Below, one piece after another: positions 25,124 to 35,238 of a stretch of 64,000 nt of DNA. A program made the translations under genes and the position numbers. Position 1 is the first letter of the stretch. Every line of letters starts with the position of its first letter. The notes beneath the pieces were generated by a model, which searched no databases, was not told the origin of the DNA, and was given only the letters and a program-made list of their open reading frames with translations. The DNA comes from Cellulosimicrobium cellulans (GTDB lineage Bacteria; Actinomycetota; Actinomycetes; Actinomycetales; Cellulomonadaceae), in contig NZ_VEGH01000013.1 in NCBI RefSeq assembly GCF_007679345.1, positions 62,001-126,000 on the forward strand, in the 5' to 3' direction.

Positions 25124-26532
25124 GACAGGCTCGCGGCGATGCCCGCGACCGCCTCGTCCGCCTGCCGGGCCGCGCCCGCGGCGTCGAGCGCGCCGGCGGC
25201 CAGGTCGGCGATCGCCTTCGGGATCGGCATCTGCGTGCCGAGCGGGCCGAGCAGCGCGCCGTCGCCGGACGTGATGGCCCAGCGGTCCAGCGTCGTCGGC
25301 GCGGCGGCGATCGCGTCCACCACGTCCTGCCCGTACACGTCCGCCATCGCGGCCTTGCTGTCGACGCCCATCTGCAGCCCGTTCCAGGCGTCGCTGAACC
25401 GCGTCGGGTCCTCGGGAGTGCCCAGCCGCACCGGGATCTTGCCCTCGGGTGCCTGCTCCATCCAGTCCTCGTACCCCTCGGTGAGGACGAACTCGATGTA
25501 CTGCTGCGCGGCGTCGGTGTCCGCGCCGTCCAGCACGGCGAAGTTCTGCACCTCGCCGTACGAGCCGGGTGCGTCCGTGTCCGGCCCGGCGACCGAGGTG
25601 ATCACCCCGGAGTTCGCCGCGAGGAACCCCGGGTCGTCCACGCACTCGGGGCAGGTCGGGATCGCGTCGTTGCGCAGCCCCGCGAGCTCGTCGAGCAGGA
25701 ACGTCGACCACAGCACCATCGCGGCCTGGCCGGCGAAGTAGGTGGCACGCGTCGAGTCGACGCTCTGCGTGCCGGCCGGCGAGTAGTCGCGGGCCAGGGT
25801 CTCGTACAGCTCCCACGTGGTCGTGCACGCCGCGGACGCGAGCGCGGGCTCGCCGTCCTCGACCACCTGGCAGCCGTTGCCGAGCGCCAGGGTCTCGAAG
25901 GTCTGCGCGGTGAAGATGTCGGACGCGTCGGTCGCGAGGGTGATGCCGAACATCCCGGGCTCGGTGAGCGCGGCCGCCGCGGTCTCCAGCGCCTCGTAGG
26001 TGGTCGGCGGCTCGAGGCCGGCCGCCTCGAACAGATCGGTCCGGTAGACCAGGATCTGCGACCAGGCGTCCGAGGGCACGCCCACCTGGACGCCCCCGTC
26101 GCGGGTCAGCGCCAGCGCCGCCTCGGCGAACGTCTCCTCGCCCAGCGCCTCGACCACCCGGGCGTTGGCACCGGTGTCGACCAGGTCCTCGCCGACCAGC
26201 TGCCGGACGAAGCTCAGGTTCAGCAGCGAGATCACGTCCGGCAGCTCGCCGGACAGCGCCGCGGACTGGATCAGCTGCGGCGCCTGCCCCTCCTCGACGG
26301 CGACCAGGTCCACCTCGATCCCGGTCTTGTCGGTGAAGGCCTCAGCGATCTGCCGCTGCACCGCGATGCGCGGTTCCTGCGCCTCCGCGGTCCAGACGAC
26401 CAGCGGCCGGTCGCCGTCGGCGGCCGCCGCGTCGCCGCTGCCGCCGCTGCCGCCGCAGGCCGTCAGGGCCAGCAGGCCGCCGACGGCGACCAGCCCGGTG
26501 GCGCGTCGCCGCGCCGTCTGTCGGTTCCTCAT
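25120..26532 (-). CDS. Extracellular sugar-binding lipoprotein of the ABC importer
   Basis: A 470-residue binding protein. Signal peptide with lipobox LTAC and lipid-modified Cys at residue 26. A Gly/Ser/Asp-rich linker precedes the family-1 solute-binding fold (PLVVWTAEAQEPRIAVQR, FEAAGLEPPTTYEALE, ATYFAGQAAMVLWSTF). ATG at 26532 is preceded by GGGGAG. An upstream in-frame ATG (26583) would precede the promoter region and spoil the signal peptide. Operator candidate B is 55 nt upstream. Confidence 0.92.
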   Translation of the reverse strand: MRNRQTARRRATGLVAVGGLLALTACGGSGGSGDAAAADGDRPLVVWTAEAQEPRIAVQRQIAEAFTDKTGIEVDLVAVEEGQAPQLIQSAALSGELPDVISLLNLSFVRQLVGEDLVDTGANARVVEALGEETFAEAALALTRDGGVQVGVPSDAWSQILVYRTDLFEAAGLEPPTTYEALETAAAALTEPGMFGITLATDASDIFTAQTFETLALGNGCQVVEDGEPALASAACTTTWELYETLARDYSPAGTQSVDSTRATYFAGQAAMVLWSTFLLDELAGLRNDAIPTCPECVDDPGFLAANSGVITSVAGPDTDAPGSYGEVQNFAVLDGADTDAAQQYIEFVLTEGYEDWMEQAPEGKIPVRLGTPEDPTRFSDAWNGLQMGVDSKAAMADVYGQDVVDAIAAAPTTLDRWAITSGDGALLGPLGTQMPIPKAIADLAAGALDAAGAARQADEAVAGIAASLS

Positions 26533-26586
26533 CGTCGCTCCCCAGTGAGCCGGATGTGACTTCTGCATACTGACATGACACAAGTA

Positions 26587-26605
26587 GTCTAGCCAATAGG
26601 GTTAT
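26587..26605. promoter_or_regulatory. Candidate ROK operator (site B) between importer and debranching-type gene
   Basis: GTCTAGCCAATAGGGTTAT shares GTCTAGC-N-A-N-TAG-N3-TAT with site A at 22089-22107, where the dyad is CTA-N5-TAG. Here it lies in the divergent promoter region of the importer operon and the gene at 26639. TAGGGT (26597-26602) or TTATCT just after it could be the -10 box of the rightward gene. Sharing of the element argues that the ROK protein controls all three transcription units. Confidence 0.55.
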
Positions 26606-26638
26606 CTCACGATCCCATCACGATGCGAGGAGGCAGTC

Positions 26639-28618
26639 GTGCCCGAGCCGGACGTCCAGGTGCGCGGGGGCACCGTCCTGATCGCCGACGAGGCGGGCCA
26701 GATCCGCCCGCCGGGAACCGACGCGCACGCCGTGCAGCGCGCCGCCGGTCTGCACGTCCGGGACTGCCGGGTGCTGTCCCGGTGGCTGCTGCGCGTCGAC
26801 GGCGCCGAGCCCGTCCCCGCGGGCGGCGTGACCCGCACCGGCGACCGGACCGTCGCGCTGCTCCCGCGCACCGCCCGCGGCGAGAGCCCCGGCGCGTGGG
26901 TCGTCCGCGAGCAGCGGATCGACGCCGCCGGCCTGGTCGACCGGGTCACCCTGCGGAACCTCGGCGCCGCCCCGCGCGAGGTCGCCCTGACCCTCGAGGT
27001 GTCCGGCGACTTCGCCGACCAGTTCACGCTCCGCGGCGACGGCCGCGCGTACCCCGCGGCGCCGCCGCCGTCCGCCGGGTCGGACGCCGGGGTGCTGCGG
27101 CTGCGGTTCCGGTGGGCGGTGCCCGGGCGACCGGCGTTCGCGCGCGCGGTCGAGGTGTCGGCCGACCCCCGCCCCGCCGTCACCCTCGGCGACCGCGGCG
27201 AGGGCACTCACCTGCTGCGGTGGACCGCGGCGCTGCCGCCGGGCGGTGCGTGGGCGGTCGAGGTGCGCGTGCGGGACACGGGGGTGCCGGGGGACGCGGG
27301 GGTGCCGAGGGCCGCGGGGGTACGGGAGGACACGGGGGTGCCGGCCCACGCGCGGCGCGCCCGTGCCGCGACGACCGCCGGGCCGGCGCACCCCGCCCCG
27401 GCTCCCGCCCCCCGCACCTCGGCCGCCCGGGTGCACGCCGCCTCCGCCGCCGACCTCGACGGTCTGGTCATGCCCGCGCCGCACGCCCGGGACGCGGACG
27501 TGCCCGCCGCCGGGCCACCGTGGTTCCAGATCCTCGCCGGCCGCGACGGCGTGCTGACGGCGCTGCTCGCGGAGCACTCCCACCCGCACCTGCTGCCCGG
27601 CGTGCTCACCGCGCTGGCGCGCACCCAGGGCTGCCGCACCGACCCCGCGCGGCTGGAGCAGCCGGGCAAGATCGTGCACGAGCTGCGCTCCGGCCCGCTC
27701 GCCGACCTGGGGCTGGTGCCGTACGGCCGCTACTACGGCAGCGTCGACGCCACCCCGCTGTTCCTGCTGGGCCTCGGGCGCCTCGCGGACCGGGCCGACG
27801 CCGGGTCCCGGGCGCTCGTGCGGGACCTGGCGCCCGCCGCCCGCGCGGCCGTCGGCTGGTTGCGCGGCGACGGCGGCCTCGACGCCACCGGCTTCGTCAC
27901 CTACACCCCGGACCCCGCGGGCCTGCGCAACCACGGCTGGAAGGACTCCTGGGACGCGATCGCGCACCCCGACGGCCGGCTCGCCGACGGGCCGATCGCG
28001 CTCGTCGAGGTGCAGGCCTACACCTGGGCGGCGCTGCGCGCCGCCGCGCGGTGCGCCCGAGACGCGTGGGACGACCCCGGCTGGGCGGCCGAGCTCGACG
28101 CGCTGGCAGCGGACCTGCGAGGGCGGTTCCACGACCGGTTCTGGCTCCCGGACCGGCGGTTCCTCGCGCTCGCCCTGGACGGCGGCGGCGCGCCCGTCCG
28201 CACGCTCACCTCCAACGCGGGGCACGCGCTGTGGTCCGGCGTGCTCGACCCGGACGCCGCGCGCGAGGTGGCGGCGCGGCTCGCCTCGGACGACTTCTGC
28301 TCGGGGTGGTCGATCCGCACCGTCGCGCGGTCCGAGCCCGCCTACCAGCCGCTGTCGTACCACCGCGGCTCCTGCTGGCCGCACGACACGGCGCTGGCGA
28401 TGGCAGGCGCGGACCGGTACGGGCTCGTCACCGAGGCCCGCGGCCTGGCGGGCGCCGTCGTGCGGGCCGGCGAGGCGTTCGACGGCCGGCTGCCCGAGCT
28501 GTTCGCCGGTTTCGGCGCCGACGAGCACCCCGCCCCCGTCCGCTACGCCTACGCAGCCCGGCCCCAGGCCTGGAGCGCCGCCGCGGCCCTGGCGGCCGCC
28601 GACCACCTCCTGCGCTGA
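26639..28618 (+). CDS. Glycogen-debranching-type protein (GDE N-terminal domain plus amylo-alpha-1,6-glucosidase-like barrel)
   Basis: A 659-residue protein. Residues ~1-215 are a beta-rich debranching-enzyme N-terminal domain (QRAAGLHVRDCRVLSRWLLR). A low-complexity linker with four 18-nt repeats (~214-237) follows, then an (alpha/alpha)6 catalytic region with GLVPYGRYYGSVDATPLFL, NHGWKDSWDAI, VEVQAYTWAA and YHRGSCWPHDTALAM. Proteins of this type act on alpha-glucosidic oligosaccharides. GTG at 26639 has GAGGAGG upstream. Cytoplasmic. The role in the glycoside pathway is inferred from the shared operator. Confidence 0.82.
   Translation: MPEPDVQVRGGTVLIADEAGQIRPPGTDAHAVQRAAGLHVRDCRVLSRWLLRVDGAEPVPAGGVTRTGDRTVALLPRTARGESPGAWVVREQRIDAAGLVDRVTLRNLGAAPREVALTLEVSGDFADQFTLRGDGRAYPAAPPPSAGSDAGVLRLRFRWAVPGRPAFARAVEVSADPRPAVTLGDRGEGTHLLRWTAALPPGGAWAVEVRVRDTGVPGDAGVPRAAGVREDTGVPAHARRARAATTAGPAHPAPAPAPRTSAARVHAASAADLDGLVMPAPHARDADVPAAGPPWFQILAGRDGVLTALLAEHSHPHLLPGVLTALARTQGCRTDPARLEQPGKIVHELRSGPLADLGLVPYGRYYGSVDATPLFLLGLGRLADRADAGSRALVRDLAPAARAAVGWLRGDGGLDATGFVTYTPDPAGLRNHGWKDSWDAIAHPDGRLADGPIALVEVQAYTWAALRAAARCARDAWDDPGWAAELDALAADLRGRFHDRFWLPDRRFLALALDGGGAPVRTLTSNAGHALWSGVLDPDAAREVAARLASDDFCSGWSIRTVARSEPAYQPLSYHRGSCWPHDTALAMAGADRYGLVTEARGLAGAVVRAGEAFDGRLPELFAGFGADEHPAPVRYAYAARPQAWSAAAALAAADHLLR
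27278..27349 (+). repeat. In-frame tandem repeat, four 18-nt units, inside the debranching-type gene
   Basis: Four imperfect 18-nt units beginning at 27278, 27296, 27314 and 27332 follow (A/G)CGGGGGT(G/A)C-type sequence and encode TGVPGD, AGVPRA, AGVRED and TGVPAH. They lie in the linker between the two domains and look like a slippage-prone minisatellite. Copy number may vary between strains without breaking the frame. Confidence 0.9.
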
Positions 28619-28703
28619 CCCGCCCGCCGCCCGCCGCCCGCCGCCCGCCGCACTCAGCGGCGACCTCGCGGGGCGTGCGGGAGGGGGCGCCGCGGGGGCG
28701 GGG

Positions 28704-30395
28704 TCAGCGCGGGGTGATGCCCCGGTTGCGCAGGCCCCAGATCGCCGAGTCCGTCAGCGCCTCCCAGGACGCCTCGATCAGGTTCGGCCCGACGCCCACG
28801 GTGCTCCACGCCGTCTGGCCGTCGCTCGTCTCGATGAGCACCCGGGTCACCGCGTCGGTGCCGTGCATGGCGTCGAGGATGCGCACCTTGAAGTCGATCA
28901 GCTCGAACGCCGCCAGCTCCGGGTAGACCCGCTGGAGCGCGAGCCGCAGCGCGTGGTCCAGGGCGTTGACCGGGCCGTTCCCCTCGCCGGTCGCGACGAT
29001 CCGCTCGCCCCCGGCGTGCAGCTTGACCGTGGCCTCGGCCGTGGCGGGCGTGCCGCGGGAGCCGGCGCGCTCGACGATCGTGCGCCAGGACTCGACCCGG
29101 AAGTACGCCGGCCGGGAACCGTCGACCTCCTCGGCGAGCAGCAGCTCGAACGAGGCGTCCGCGGCGTCGTAGGTGTAGCCCTGCGCCTCGGCGTCCTTGA
29201 CGCGGTTGGTGACGCGGGTGAGCACCTCGTCCTGCCCGGCCAGGTCGAAGCCGAGCTCGCGGCCCTTGAGCTCGATCGACGCGCGGCCGGCCATCTCGGA
29301 CACCAGCATCCGCATGTCGTTGCCGACGGCCTGGGGGTCGATGTGCTGGTAGAGGTCGGGGTCGACGCGGATGGCCGAGGCGTGCAGGCCGGCCTTGTGC
29401 GCGAACGCGCTCGCTCCGACGTACGGCTGGCGGGCGAACGGCGCGATGTTCGTGATCTCGCTGATCTGGTGCGCGATCCGGGTCATCTCGCCCAAACCGC
29501 CGGGGCGGTCGGCGGGCGGGACCAGGACGCTGCGGCCGGTCTTGAGCTCGAGGTTGGCGACGGTCGCGAGCAGGTCGGCGTTGCCGGTGCGCTCGCCGTA
29601 GCCGTTGACGGTGCCCTGCAGGTGCACGGCGCCGGCCTCGACCGCCGCGAGCGAGTTCGCGACCGCGCAGCCCGAGTCGTTGTGCGCGTGCACGCCGAGC
29701 CGGGTCAGGGCGTCGGCGGTGCCGAGCGCGGCACGCAGGTCACGCACCACCTCGGTCACCTGGAACGGCAGCATCCCGCCGTTGGTGTCGCACAGCACGA
29801 CGGTCTCGGCGCCCGCCTCGACGGCCGCGAGCACGACGTCGCGCGCGTAGGCCGGGTCGAACCGGAAGCCGTCGAAGAAGTGCTCGGCGTCGACGACGAC
29901 CCGGCGGCCCTCGCCGACCAGCAGCCGCACGGAGTCGGCGACCATCGCGAGGTTCTCGGGCCCGGTGGTCCGGAGCGCGCGCTCGACGTGGCGCGAGTCG
30001 GACTTGGCGACGAGGGTGACCACCGGCGCCTCGGAGTCGAGCAGGGCGCGCAGCTGGGGGTCGTCCCACGCGCGCACGCCCGGCTTGCGGGTCGCGCCGA
30101 ACGCGGCGAGCACCGCGTGCCGGAGGTCGAGCTCCTTCGCGGCCCGGGCGAAGAACTCGGTGTCCTTGGGGATCGCGCCCGGCCAGCCGCCCTCGATGTA
30201 GCCCACGCCCAGGTCGTCGAGCAGCGGCGCGATGGCCAGCTTGTCGGCGACCGAGAGGTTCATGCCCTCCTGCTGGGCGCCGTCGCGCAGCGTGGTGTCG
30301 TACACGTCGAACGCCGCGGGGCCGCCGGCGGCGGGGTGGGCCGCGCCGCCGCGGGGCAGGGTGGCGGGGGCGTCGGAGGCGGTGGGCTCGGTCAC
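28704..30395 (-). CDS. cimA: (R)-citramalate synthase
   Basis: A 563-residue protein of the HMGL/alpha-isopropylmalate synthase family. DVYDTTLRDGAQQEGMNLS carries the catalytic Arg-Asp, followed by GYIEGGWPGAIPKD, VVDAEHFFDGF, LCDTNGG and the metal-binding HAHNDSG. The C-terminal ~150 residues form the LeuA-type regulatory domain. The YIEGGWPG form favours citramalate synthase, which makes citramalate from pyruvate and acetyl-CoA for isoleucine synthesis. GTG start at 30395. A leader peptide and terminator precede it. Short GC-rich CGCCCGC repeats fill 28619-28660 between this gene and the convergent one. Confidence 0.92.
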   Translation of the reverse strand: MTEPTASDAPATLPRGGAAHPAAGGPAAFDVYDTTLRDGAQQEGMNLSVADKLAIAPLLDDLGVGYIEGGWPGAIPKDTEFFARAAKELDLRHAVLAAFGATRKPGVRAWDDPQLRALLDSEAPVVTLVAKSDSRHVERALRTTGPENLAMVADSVRLLVGEGRRVVVDAEHFFDGFRFDPAYARDVVLAAVEAGAETVVLCDTNGGMLPFQVTEVVRDLRAALGTADALTRLGVHAHNDSGCAVANSLAAVEAGAVHLQGTVNGYGERTGNADLLATVANLELKTGRSVLVPPADRPGGLGEMTRIAHQISEITNIAPFARQPYVGASAFAHKAGLHASAIRVDPDLYQHIDPQAVGNDMRMLVSEMAGRASIELKGRELGFDLAGQDEVLTRVTNRVKDAEAQGYTYDAADASFELLLAEEVDGSRPAYFRVESWRTIVERAGSRGTPATAEATVKLHAGGERIVATGEGNGPVNALDHALRLALQRVYPELAAFELIDFKVRILDAMHGTDAVTRVLIETSDGQTAWSTVGVGPNLIEASWEALTDSAIWGLRNRGITPR

Positions 30396-30469
30396 GGGGA
30401 GTGCTTCTCTCGGCGAGGGGACGAGGCGAGCTGCCGGGGGTGCGCGCCGGGTCGGCGTGCGGGTCGAGC

Positions 30470-30528
30470 AACAAAAAGACCCCCCGGGTTCGGGAGGTCG
30501 GCGCGTCCGCGGGGTGGGGCGGACGCGC
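30470..30528 (-). terminator. cimA attenuator: pause hairpin and intrinsic terminator
   Basis: On the minus strand a hairpin with arms GCGCGTCCG and CGGACGCGC (30528-30501) starts within the leader stop codon region. It is followed by GACCTCCCG-AACC-CGGGGGGTC and a run of five T (30499-30473), a classical intrinsic terminator. It lies between the leader peptide and cimA, so read-through should depend on ribosome stalling on Leu/Ile/Val codons. Confidence 0.85.
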
Positions 30529-30557
30529 TAGGCGATGACGATCGGGAGACCGGACAT
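30528..30557 (-). CDS. Branched-chain amino-acid leader peptide of cimA
   Basis: Nine codons, MSGLPIVIA, then TAG. Four of nine are Leu, Ile, Val and Ile, as expected for attenuation by branched-chain aminoacyl-tRNA. A -10-like CACGAT is 6 nt before the ATG, so the peptide probably begins at the RNA 5' end. The terminator follows after 28 nt. Confidence 0.8.
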   Translation of the reverse strand: MSGLPIVIA

Positions 30558-30638
30558 GGGCTCATCGTGGCACACGTCACGCGGGACGTCAGCCCCGTCC
30601 ACCGTGCGGGACGGGGCCGACGTCGGGCGCCGCGCGCG

Positions 30639-31748
30639 TCAGACCAGGCGGTGCATCCAGCCGTGCGGGTCGGCCGCGCGGCCGTACTGGATGTCGGTCA
30701 GGCGCTGCCGGATGCTCTGCATGACCGGACCGGCCTCGCCGTCGCCGACGGTCACGTCGAAGTCGCCGCCCGCGAGCCGGCCGATCGGCGTGACGACGGC
30801 GGCGGTGCCGCAGGCGAACACCTCGGCCACGCTGCCGTCGCGCAGGCCGGCGAGCAGCTCGGCGAGCGGGATGTCCCGCTCGTGCACCTCACGGCCGTCC
30901 TCGGTCAGCAGCTGCAGGATCGAGGAGCGGGTCACGCCCTCGAGGATCGAGCCGGTGAGCCGAGGGGTGGACACCGAGCCGTCGGCGCCGACCACGAACA
31001 CGTTCATGCCGCCGAGCTCCTCGAGCAGCGTGCCGGTCGCGGCGTCCAGGAAGCACACCTGCTCGCAGCCGCGGGCGTAGGCCTCCTGCTGCGGGAGCAG
31101 GCTCGCGGCGTAGTTGCCGCCGCACTTGGCCGCGCCGGTGCCGCCGGCCGCGGCGCGCGAGTAGTCCTCGGACACCCAGATCGACACCGGCTTCACGCCG
31201 CCGGCGAAGTACGAGCCGACCGGCGAGGCGATCACGAGGTACTCGGCCTGCATCGACGGCCGCACGCCCAGGAACGCCTCGGAGGCGTACATGAACGGGC
31301 GGAGGTAGAGGCTGGTCTCCTCCCCCGACGGCACCCAGGCCTCGTCGGTCCGGACCAGGGCGGTCACCGACGCGAGGAAGTCCTCGGTGGACAGCTCGGG
31401 CAGCGCGAGCCGCCGGGCGGAGCGCTGCAGCCGCTCGGCGTTGGCCTGCGGGCGGAACGTCCACACCGAGCCGTCGGCGTGCCGGTACGCCTTGAGGCCC
31501 TCGAAGATCTCCTGGGCGTAGTGCAGCACCGCGGTGGCGGGGTCGAGCAGCAGCGGGCCGTACTTCTCGACCCGGCGGTCGTGCCAGCCCAGCCCCTGCG
31601 TCCAGGAGACCCGCGCCATGTGGTCGGTGAACACGGTGCCGAACTTCGGCGTGGCGAGCAGCGACTCCCGCTCGGCGTCGGGCGTCGGGGTGTCGGTGGG
31701 ACGGACCTCGAAGGTGGAACCGAGGTCGGTCGTGTCGGAGATGCTCAT
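30639..31748 (-). CDS. ilvE: Branched-chain amino-acid aminotransferase
   Basis: A 369-residue fold-type IV PLP enzyme of the large BCAT group: FGTVFTDHMARVSW, YAQEIFEGLKAYRHADG, SLYLRPFMYASEAFLGV, PLP-lysine region GAAKCGGNYAASLLPQ, LEELGGMNVFVV and TGSILEGVTRSSIL. It does the last step of Val, Leu and Ile synthesis. The Met at 31748 (MSISDTTD) fits better than one six codons upstream. Single gene downstream of leuB, 101 nt apart. Confidence 0.95.
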   Translation of the reverse strand: MSISDTTDLGSTFEVRPTDTPTPDAERESLLATPKFGTVFTDHMARVSWTQGLGWHDRRVEKYGPLLLDPATAVLHYAQEIFEGLKAYRHADGSVWTFRPQANAERLQRSARRLALPELSTEDFLASVTALVRTDEAWVPSGEETSLYLRPFMYASEAFLGVRPSMQAEYLVIASPVGSYFAGGVKPVSIWVSEDYSRAAAGGTGAAKCGGNYAASLLPQQEAYARGCEQVCFLDAATGTLLEELGGMNVFVVGADGSVSTPRLTGSILEGVTRSSILQLLTEDGREVHERDIPLAELLAGLRDGSVAEVFACGTAAVVTPIGRLAGGDFDVTVGDGEAGPVMQSIRQRLTDIQYGRAADPHGWMHRLV

Positions 31749-31849
31749 GTGTCTGCGGCCTTTCACCAGGAGTCTGATCTGACGGTACCTGGGCGACGGC
31801 CGGGGTGGGACGGGCGCGGGACGCGGCGGTGCGCCCCGAGCGGGCGGGG

Positions 31850-32893
31850 TCAGCCGGCGATGCGCGCGGCGAGGTCCTTGCCCACCTCGGCCGTCGACCG
31901 TACTCGGCCGCCGCGCTCCGCGACGTCCGCCGCGACGGCGGCCTCGACGCGGGCCGCGGCCTCGCGCTCGCCCAGGTGCTCGAGCAGCAGCGCGACGGAC
32001 AGCACCGTGGCGGTGGGGTCGGCCTTGCCCTGCCCGGCGATGTCCGGGGCGGAGCCGTGCACCGGCTCGAACATGCTCGGCGCGGTGCGGTCCGGGTTGA
32101 TGTTGGCGGACGCGGCCAGGCCGATGCCGCCGACGATCGCGCCGGCCAGGTCCGTGAGGATGTCACCGAACAGGTTGTCCGTCACGATCACGTCGAACCG
32201 GGCCGGGTCGGTCACCAGGAAGATCGTCGCCGCGTCCACGTGCAGGTAGTCGACCGTCACGTCCGGGAACTCGGCGTTCACGGCCTCGACGGTGCGCCGC
32301 CACAGGTGGCCGGCGTGCACGAGGACGTTGTGCTTGTGCACCAGCGTGAGCTTCCGGCGGGGGCGGGCGTTCGCGCGGGCGAACGCGTCGCGCACCACCC
32401 GCTCGACGCCGAAGGCGGTGTTGACGCTGACCTCGTTGGCGATCTCGTGCGCGGTGCCCACCCGGATCGCGCCGCCGTTGCCGACGTACGGGCCCTCGGT
32501 GCCCTCGCGGACGACGACGAAGTCGACGTCGCCCGGGGTCGCCAGCGGCGAGGCCACGCCCGGGTACAGCTTGGCGGGGCGCAGGTTCACGTAGTGGTCC
32601 AGGGCGAAGCGCAGCTTGAGCAGCAGCCCGCGCTCCAGCACGCCGGACGGCACGCTGGGGTCGCCGATGGCGCCGAGCAGGATCGCGTCGTGCGAGCGGA
32701 TCGCCTCGAGGTCGGCGTCGGTCAGCGTCTCGCCGGTCGCGTGCCAGCGGCGCGCGCCCAGGTCGAAGTCGGTCGTGGTGACCGTGCTGCCCGAGCCGGA
32801 CAGGGCCGCCTCCAGGGCCAGGAGACCCTGCTCCACGACCTCGGTGCCGATGCCGTCACCCGCGACGACGGCCAGGTTGATGCGCTGCGCCAT
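31850..32893 (-). CDS. leuB: 3-isopropylmalate dehydrogenase
   Basis: A 347-residue decarboxylating dehydrogenase: [60 protein letters not shown], the metal site in [19 protein letters not shown] and [19 protein letters not shown]. It oxidises 3-isopropylmalate in leucine synthesis. ATG at 32893 is 7 nt after TAGGGT, so the mRNA should be leaderless. Confidence 0.96.
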   Translation of the reverse strand: MAQRINLAVVAGDGIGTEVVEQGLLALEAALSGSGSTVTTTDFDLGARRWHATGETLTDADLEAIRSHDAILLGAIGDPSVPSGVLERGLLLKLRFALDHYVNLRPAKLYPGVASPLATPGDVDFVVVREGTEGPYVGNGGAIRVGTAHEIANEVSVNTAFGVERVVRDAFARANARPRRKLTLVHKHNVLVHAGHLWRRTVEAVNAEFPDVTVDYLHVDAATIFLVTDPARFDVIVTDNLFGDILTDLAGAIVGGIGLAASANINPDRTAPSMFEPVHGSAPDIAGQGKADPTATVLSVALLLEHLGEREAAARVEAAVAADVAERGGRVRSTAEVGKDLAARIAG

Positions 32894-32937
32894 GCTGCCC
32901 ACCCTAGTGAGTCGTCTTACGAACCGGGACGACCGTC

Positions 32938-33498
32938 TCAGGCCTCGGACGGGCCGGCGGACGGACCCCGGTCGCCGGGACGCGGGTACAGCAGCTCGAA
33001 CCGCTCGACGACGACCGGCGTCGCGTCGGTGAGCTCCGCGCCCAGCGCCGCCAGCACGGGGCCCCAGGAGTCCTCGCGCTCCGCGCGCCAGGACGCGAGC
33101 GTCCCGTCGCCCTCCCCCTCGGCCCGTGCGACGTCGTCCCCCACCTCGCCGAACGGCACCGTCTCCACCCGCGTGGTGCGGATCAGCGCGCCCGGCCGGC
33201 CGGCGCCGTCGGTCACGATCGACAGGTCGCCCTTGACGGGCAGCGGCTCGTCGGCGTGCTCGAACTCCGGCAGGGCCGTCGACGTGGCGGTCTTGCTGCC
33301 GTCGAGCACGAGCGCGAGGGCCGCGTCGGCGAGCGCCGGGTCGTCGCCGAACGCCCAGGACGGCGGTACCAGCGACCCCGCGATCCCCGGCCCGGTCACG
33401 GCGGCGACCCGCATCACCCCGGCCCGGACCCGGGCGACCTCCCAGAACCGGAGGACCTCGTCGGGGTGCATGCTGTCGGCGGCGGCGTCGTCGGTCAT
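32938..33498 (-). CDS. ASCH-domain protein
   Basis: A 186-residue protein with [61 protein letters not shown] and [17 protein letters not shown], the ASCH pattern (RNA-binding-like beta-barrel; GxKxxT motif appears as DGSKTAT). ASCH proteins bind nucleic acids, and some hydrolyse acetylated cytidines. Function here unknown. Start at the Met of MTDDAAAD chosen with GAGGAT 7 nt upstream; a start three codons earlier is possible. Confidence 0.82.
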   Translation of the reverse strand: MTDDAAADSMHPDEVLRFWEVARVRAGVMRVAAVTGPGIAGSLVPPSWAFGDDPALADAALALVLDGSKTATSTALPEFEHADEPLPVKGDLSIVTDGAGRPGALIRTTRVETVPFGEVGDDVARAEGEGDGTLASWRAEREDSWGPVLAALGAELTDATPVVVERFELLYPRPGDRGPSAGPSEA

Positions 33499-33534
33499 GC
33501 GGCCCATCCTCCCGGACGCGAGCAGAAACCACGA

Positions 33535-33608
33535 CGCCGAGACAGGACCGTCCCGCCGAGAGAGGACCGTGGACGGTCCTCTCTCGGCGCGGAGGTCCTC
33601 TCTCGGCG
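33535..33608. repeat. 74-nt dyad repeat element R2 (two direct and two inverted 15-nt units)
   Basis: Direct units CGCCGAGACAGGACC (33535-33549) and CGCCGAGAGAGGACC (33554-33568) are followed after 6 nt by two identical inverted units (33575-33589, 33594-33608). Unit starts are 19 nt apart within each half. The element lies 24 nt downstream of ilvC's stop and 37 nt upstream of the ASCH start, so it could form a hairpin in either transcript. Confidence 0.92.
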
Positions 33609-33632
33609 CGCGAGCGTCGAGCAGCGCGCGGG

Positions 33633-34703
<1,071 letters not shown>

Positions 34704-35228
34704 TCAGGCGGACCGGCTGACGCGCTCGAGCGCGCGGTCCGTGATGGAGCGGGGCCCGCGGCCGATGGCCACGATGCCGGACTGGACGATCTCGCGGACG
34801 CCGAACGGCTCGAGCGCCGCCAGCAGCGCCGTGAGCTTGCCCGGGCTGCCGGTGGCCTCGATGGTCACGGTGTCCGGCACGACGTCGACGACGTGCGCCC
34901 GGAACAGCTCGACCACCTCGAGCACCTGGGTGCGGACGGCGCCCTCGGCGCGGACCTTGACCAGCAGGAGCTCGCGCTGCACGGAGGCGGCGTCCTCGAG
35001 CTCGACGATCTTGATCACGTTGATCAGCTTGTTCAGCTGCTTGGTGACCTGCTCCAGCGGCAGGGCGTCGACGTCGACCACGACGGTGATCCGGGAGATC
35101 TCGTCGTGCTCGGTCGGGCCCACCGCGAGGGAGTGGATGTTGAACGACCGGCGGGCGAACAGGCCGGCGACGCGGGTCAGCACGCCGGGCTTGTTCTCCA
35201 CGAGGACGGAGAGGGTGTGACGGCTCAT
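34704..35228 (-). CDS. ilvN: Acetolactate synthase regulatory subunit
   Basis: A 174-residue ACT-domain protein: HTLSVLVENKPGVLTRVAGLFARRSFNIHSLAVG, then EQVTKQLNKLINVIKIVEL and a second ACT-like half with GSPGKLTALLAALEPFGVREIVQSG. It gives feedback inhibition by valine to IlvB. Ten nt downstream of ilvB, with AGGAAG before the ATG. Confidence 0.96.
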   Translation of the reverse strand: MSRHTLSVLVENKPGVLTRVAGLFARRSFNIHSLAVGPTEHDEISRITVVVDVDALPLEQVTKQLNKLINVIKIVELEDAASVQRELLLVKVRAEGAVRTQVLEVVELFRAHVVDVVPDTVTIEATGSPGKLTALLAALEPFGVREIVQSGIVAIGRGPRSITDRALERVSRSA

Positions 35229-35238
35229 GTTCTCTTCC

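Noticed and set aside
28619..28660. CGCCCGC-type repeat as a regulatory element
   Set aside because: Simple GC slippage repeat between convergent genes without dyad or other signal.
28863..32249. Long rightward open frame opposite cimA, ilvE and leuB
   Set aside because: Antisense shadow of well-recognised biosynthetic genes, with His/Asp/Arg-rich low-complexity translation.
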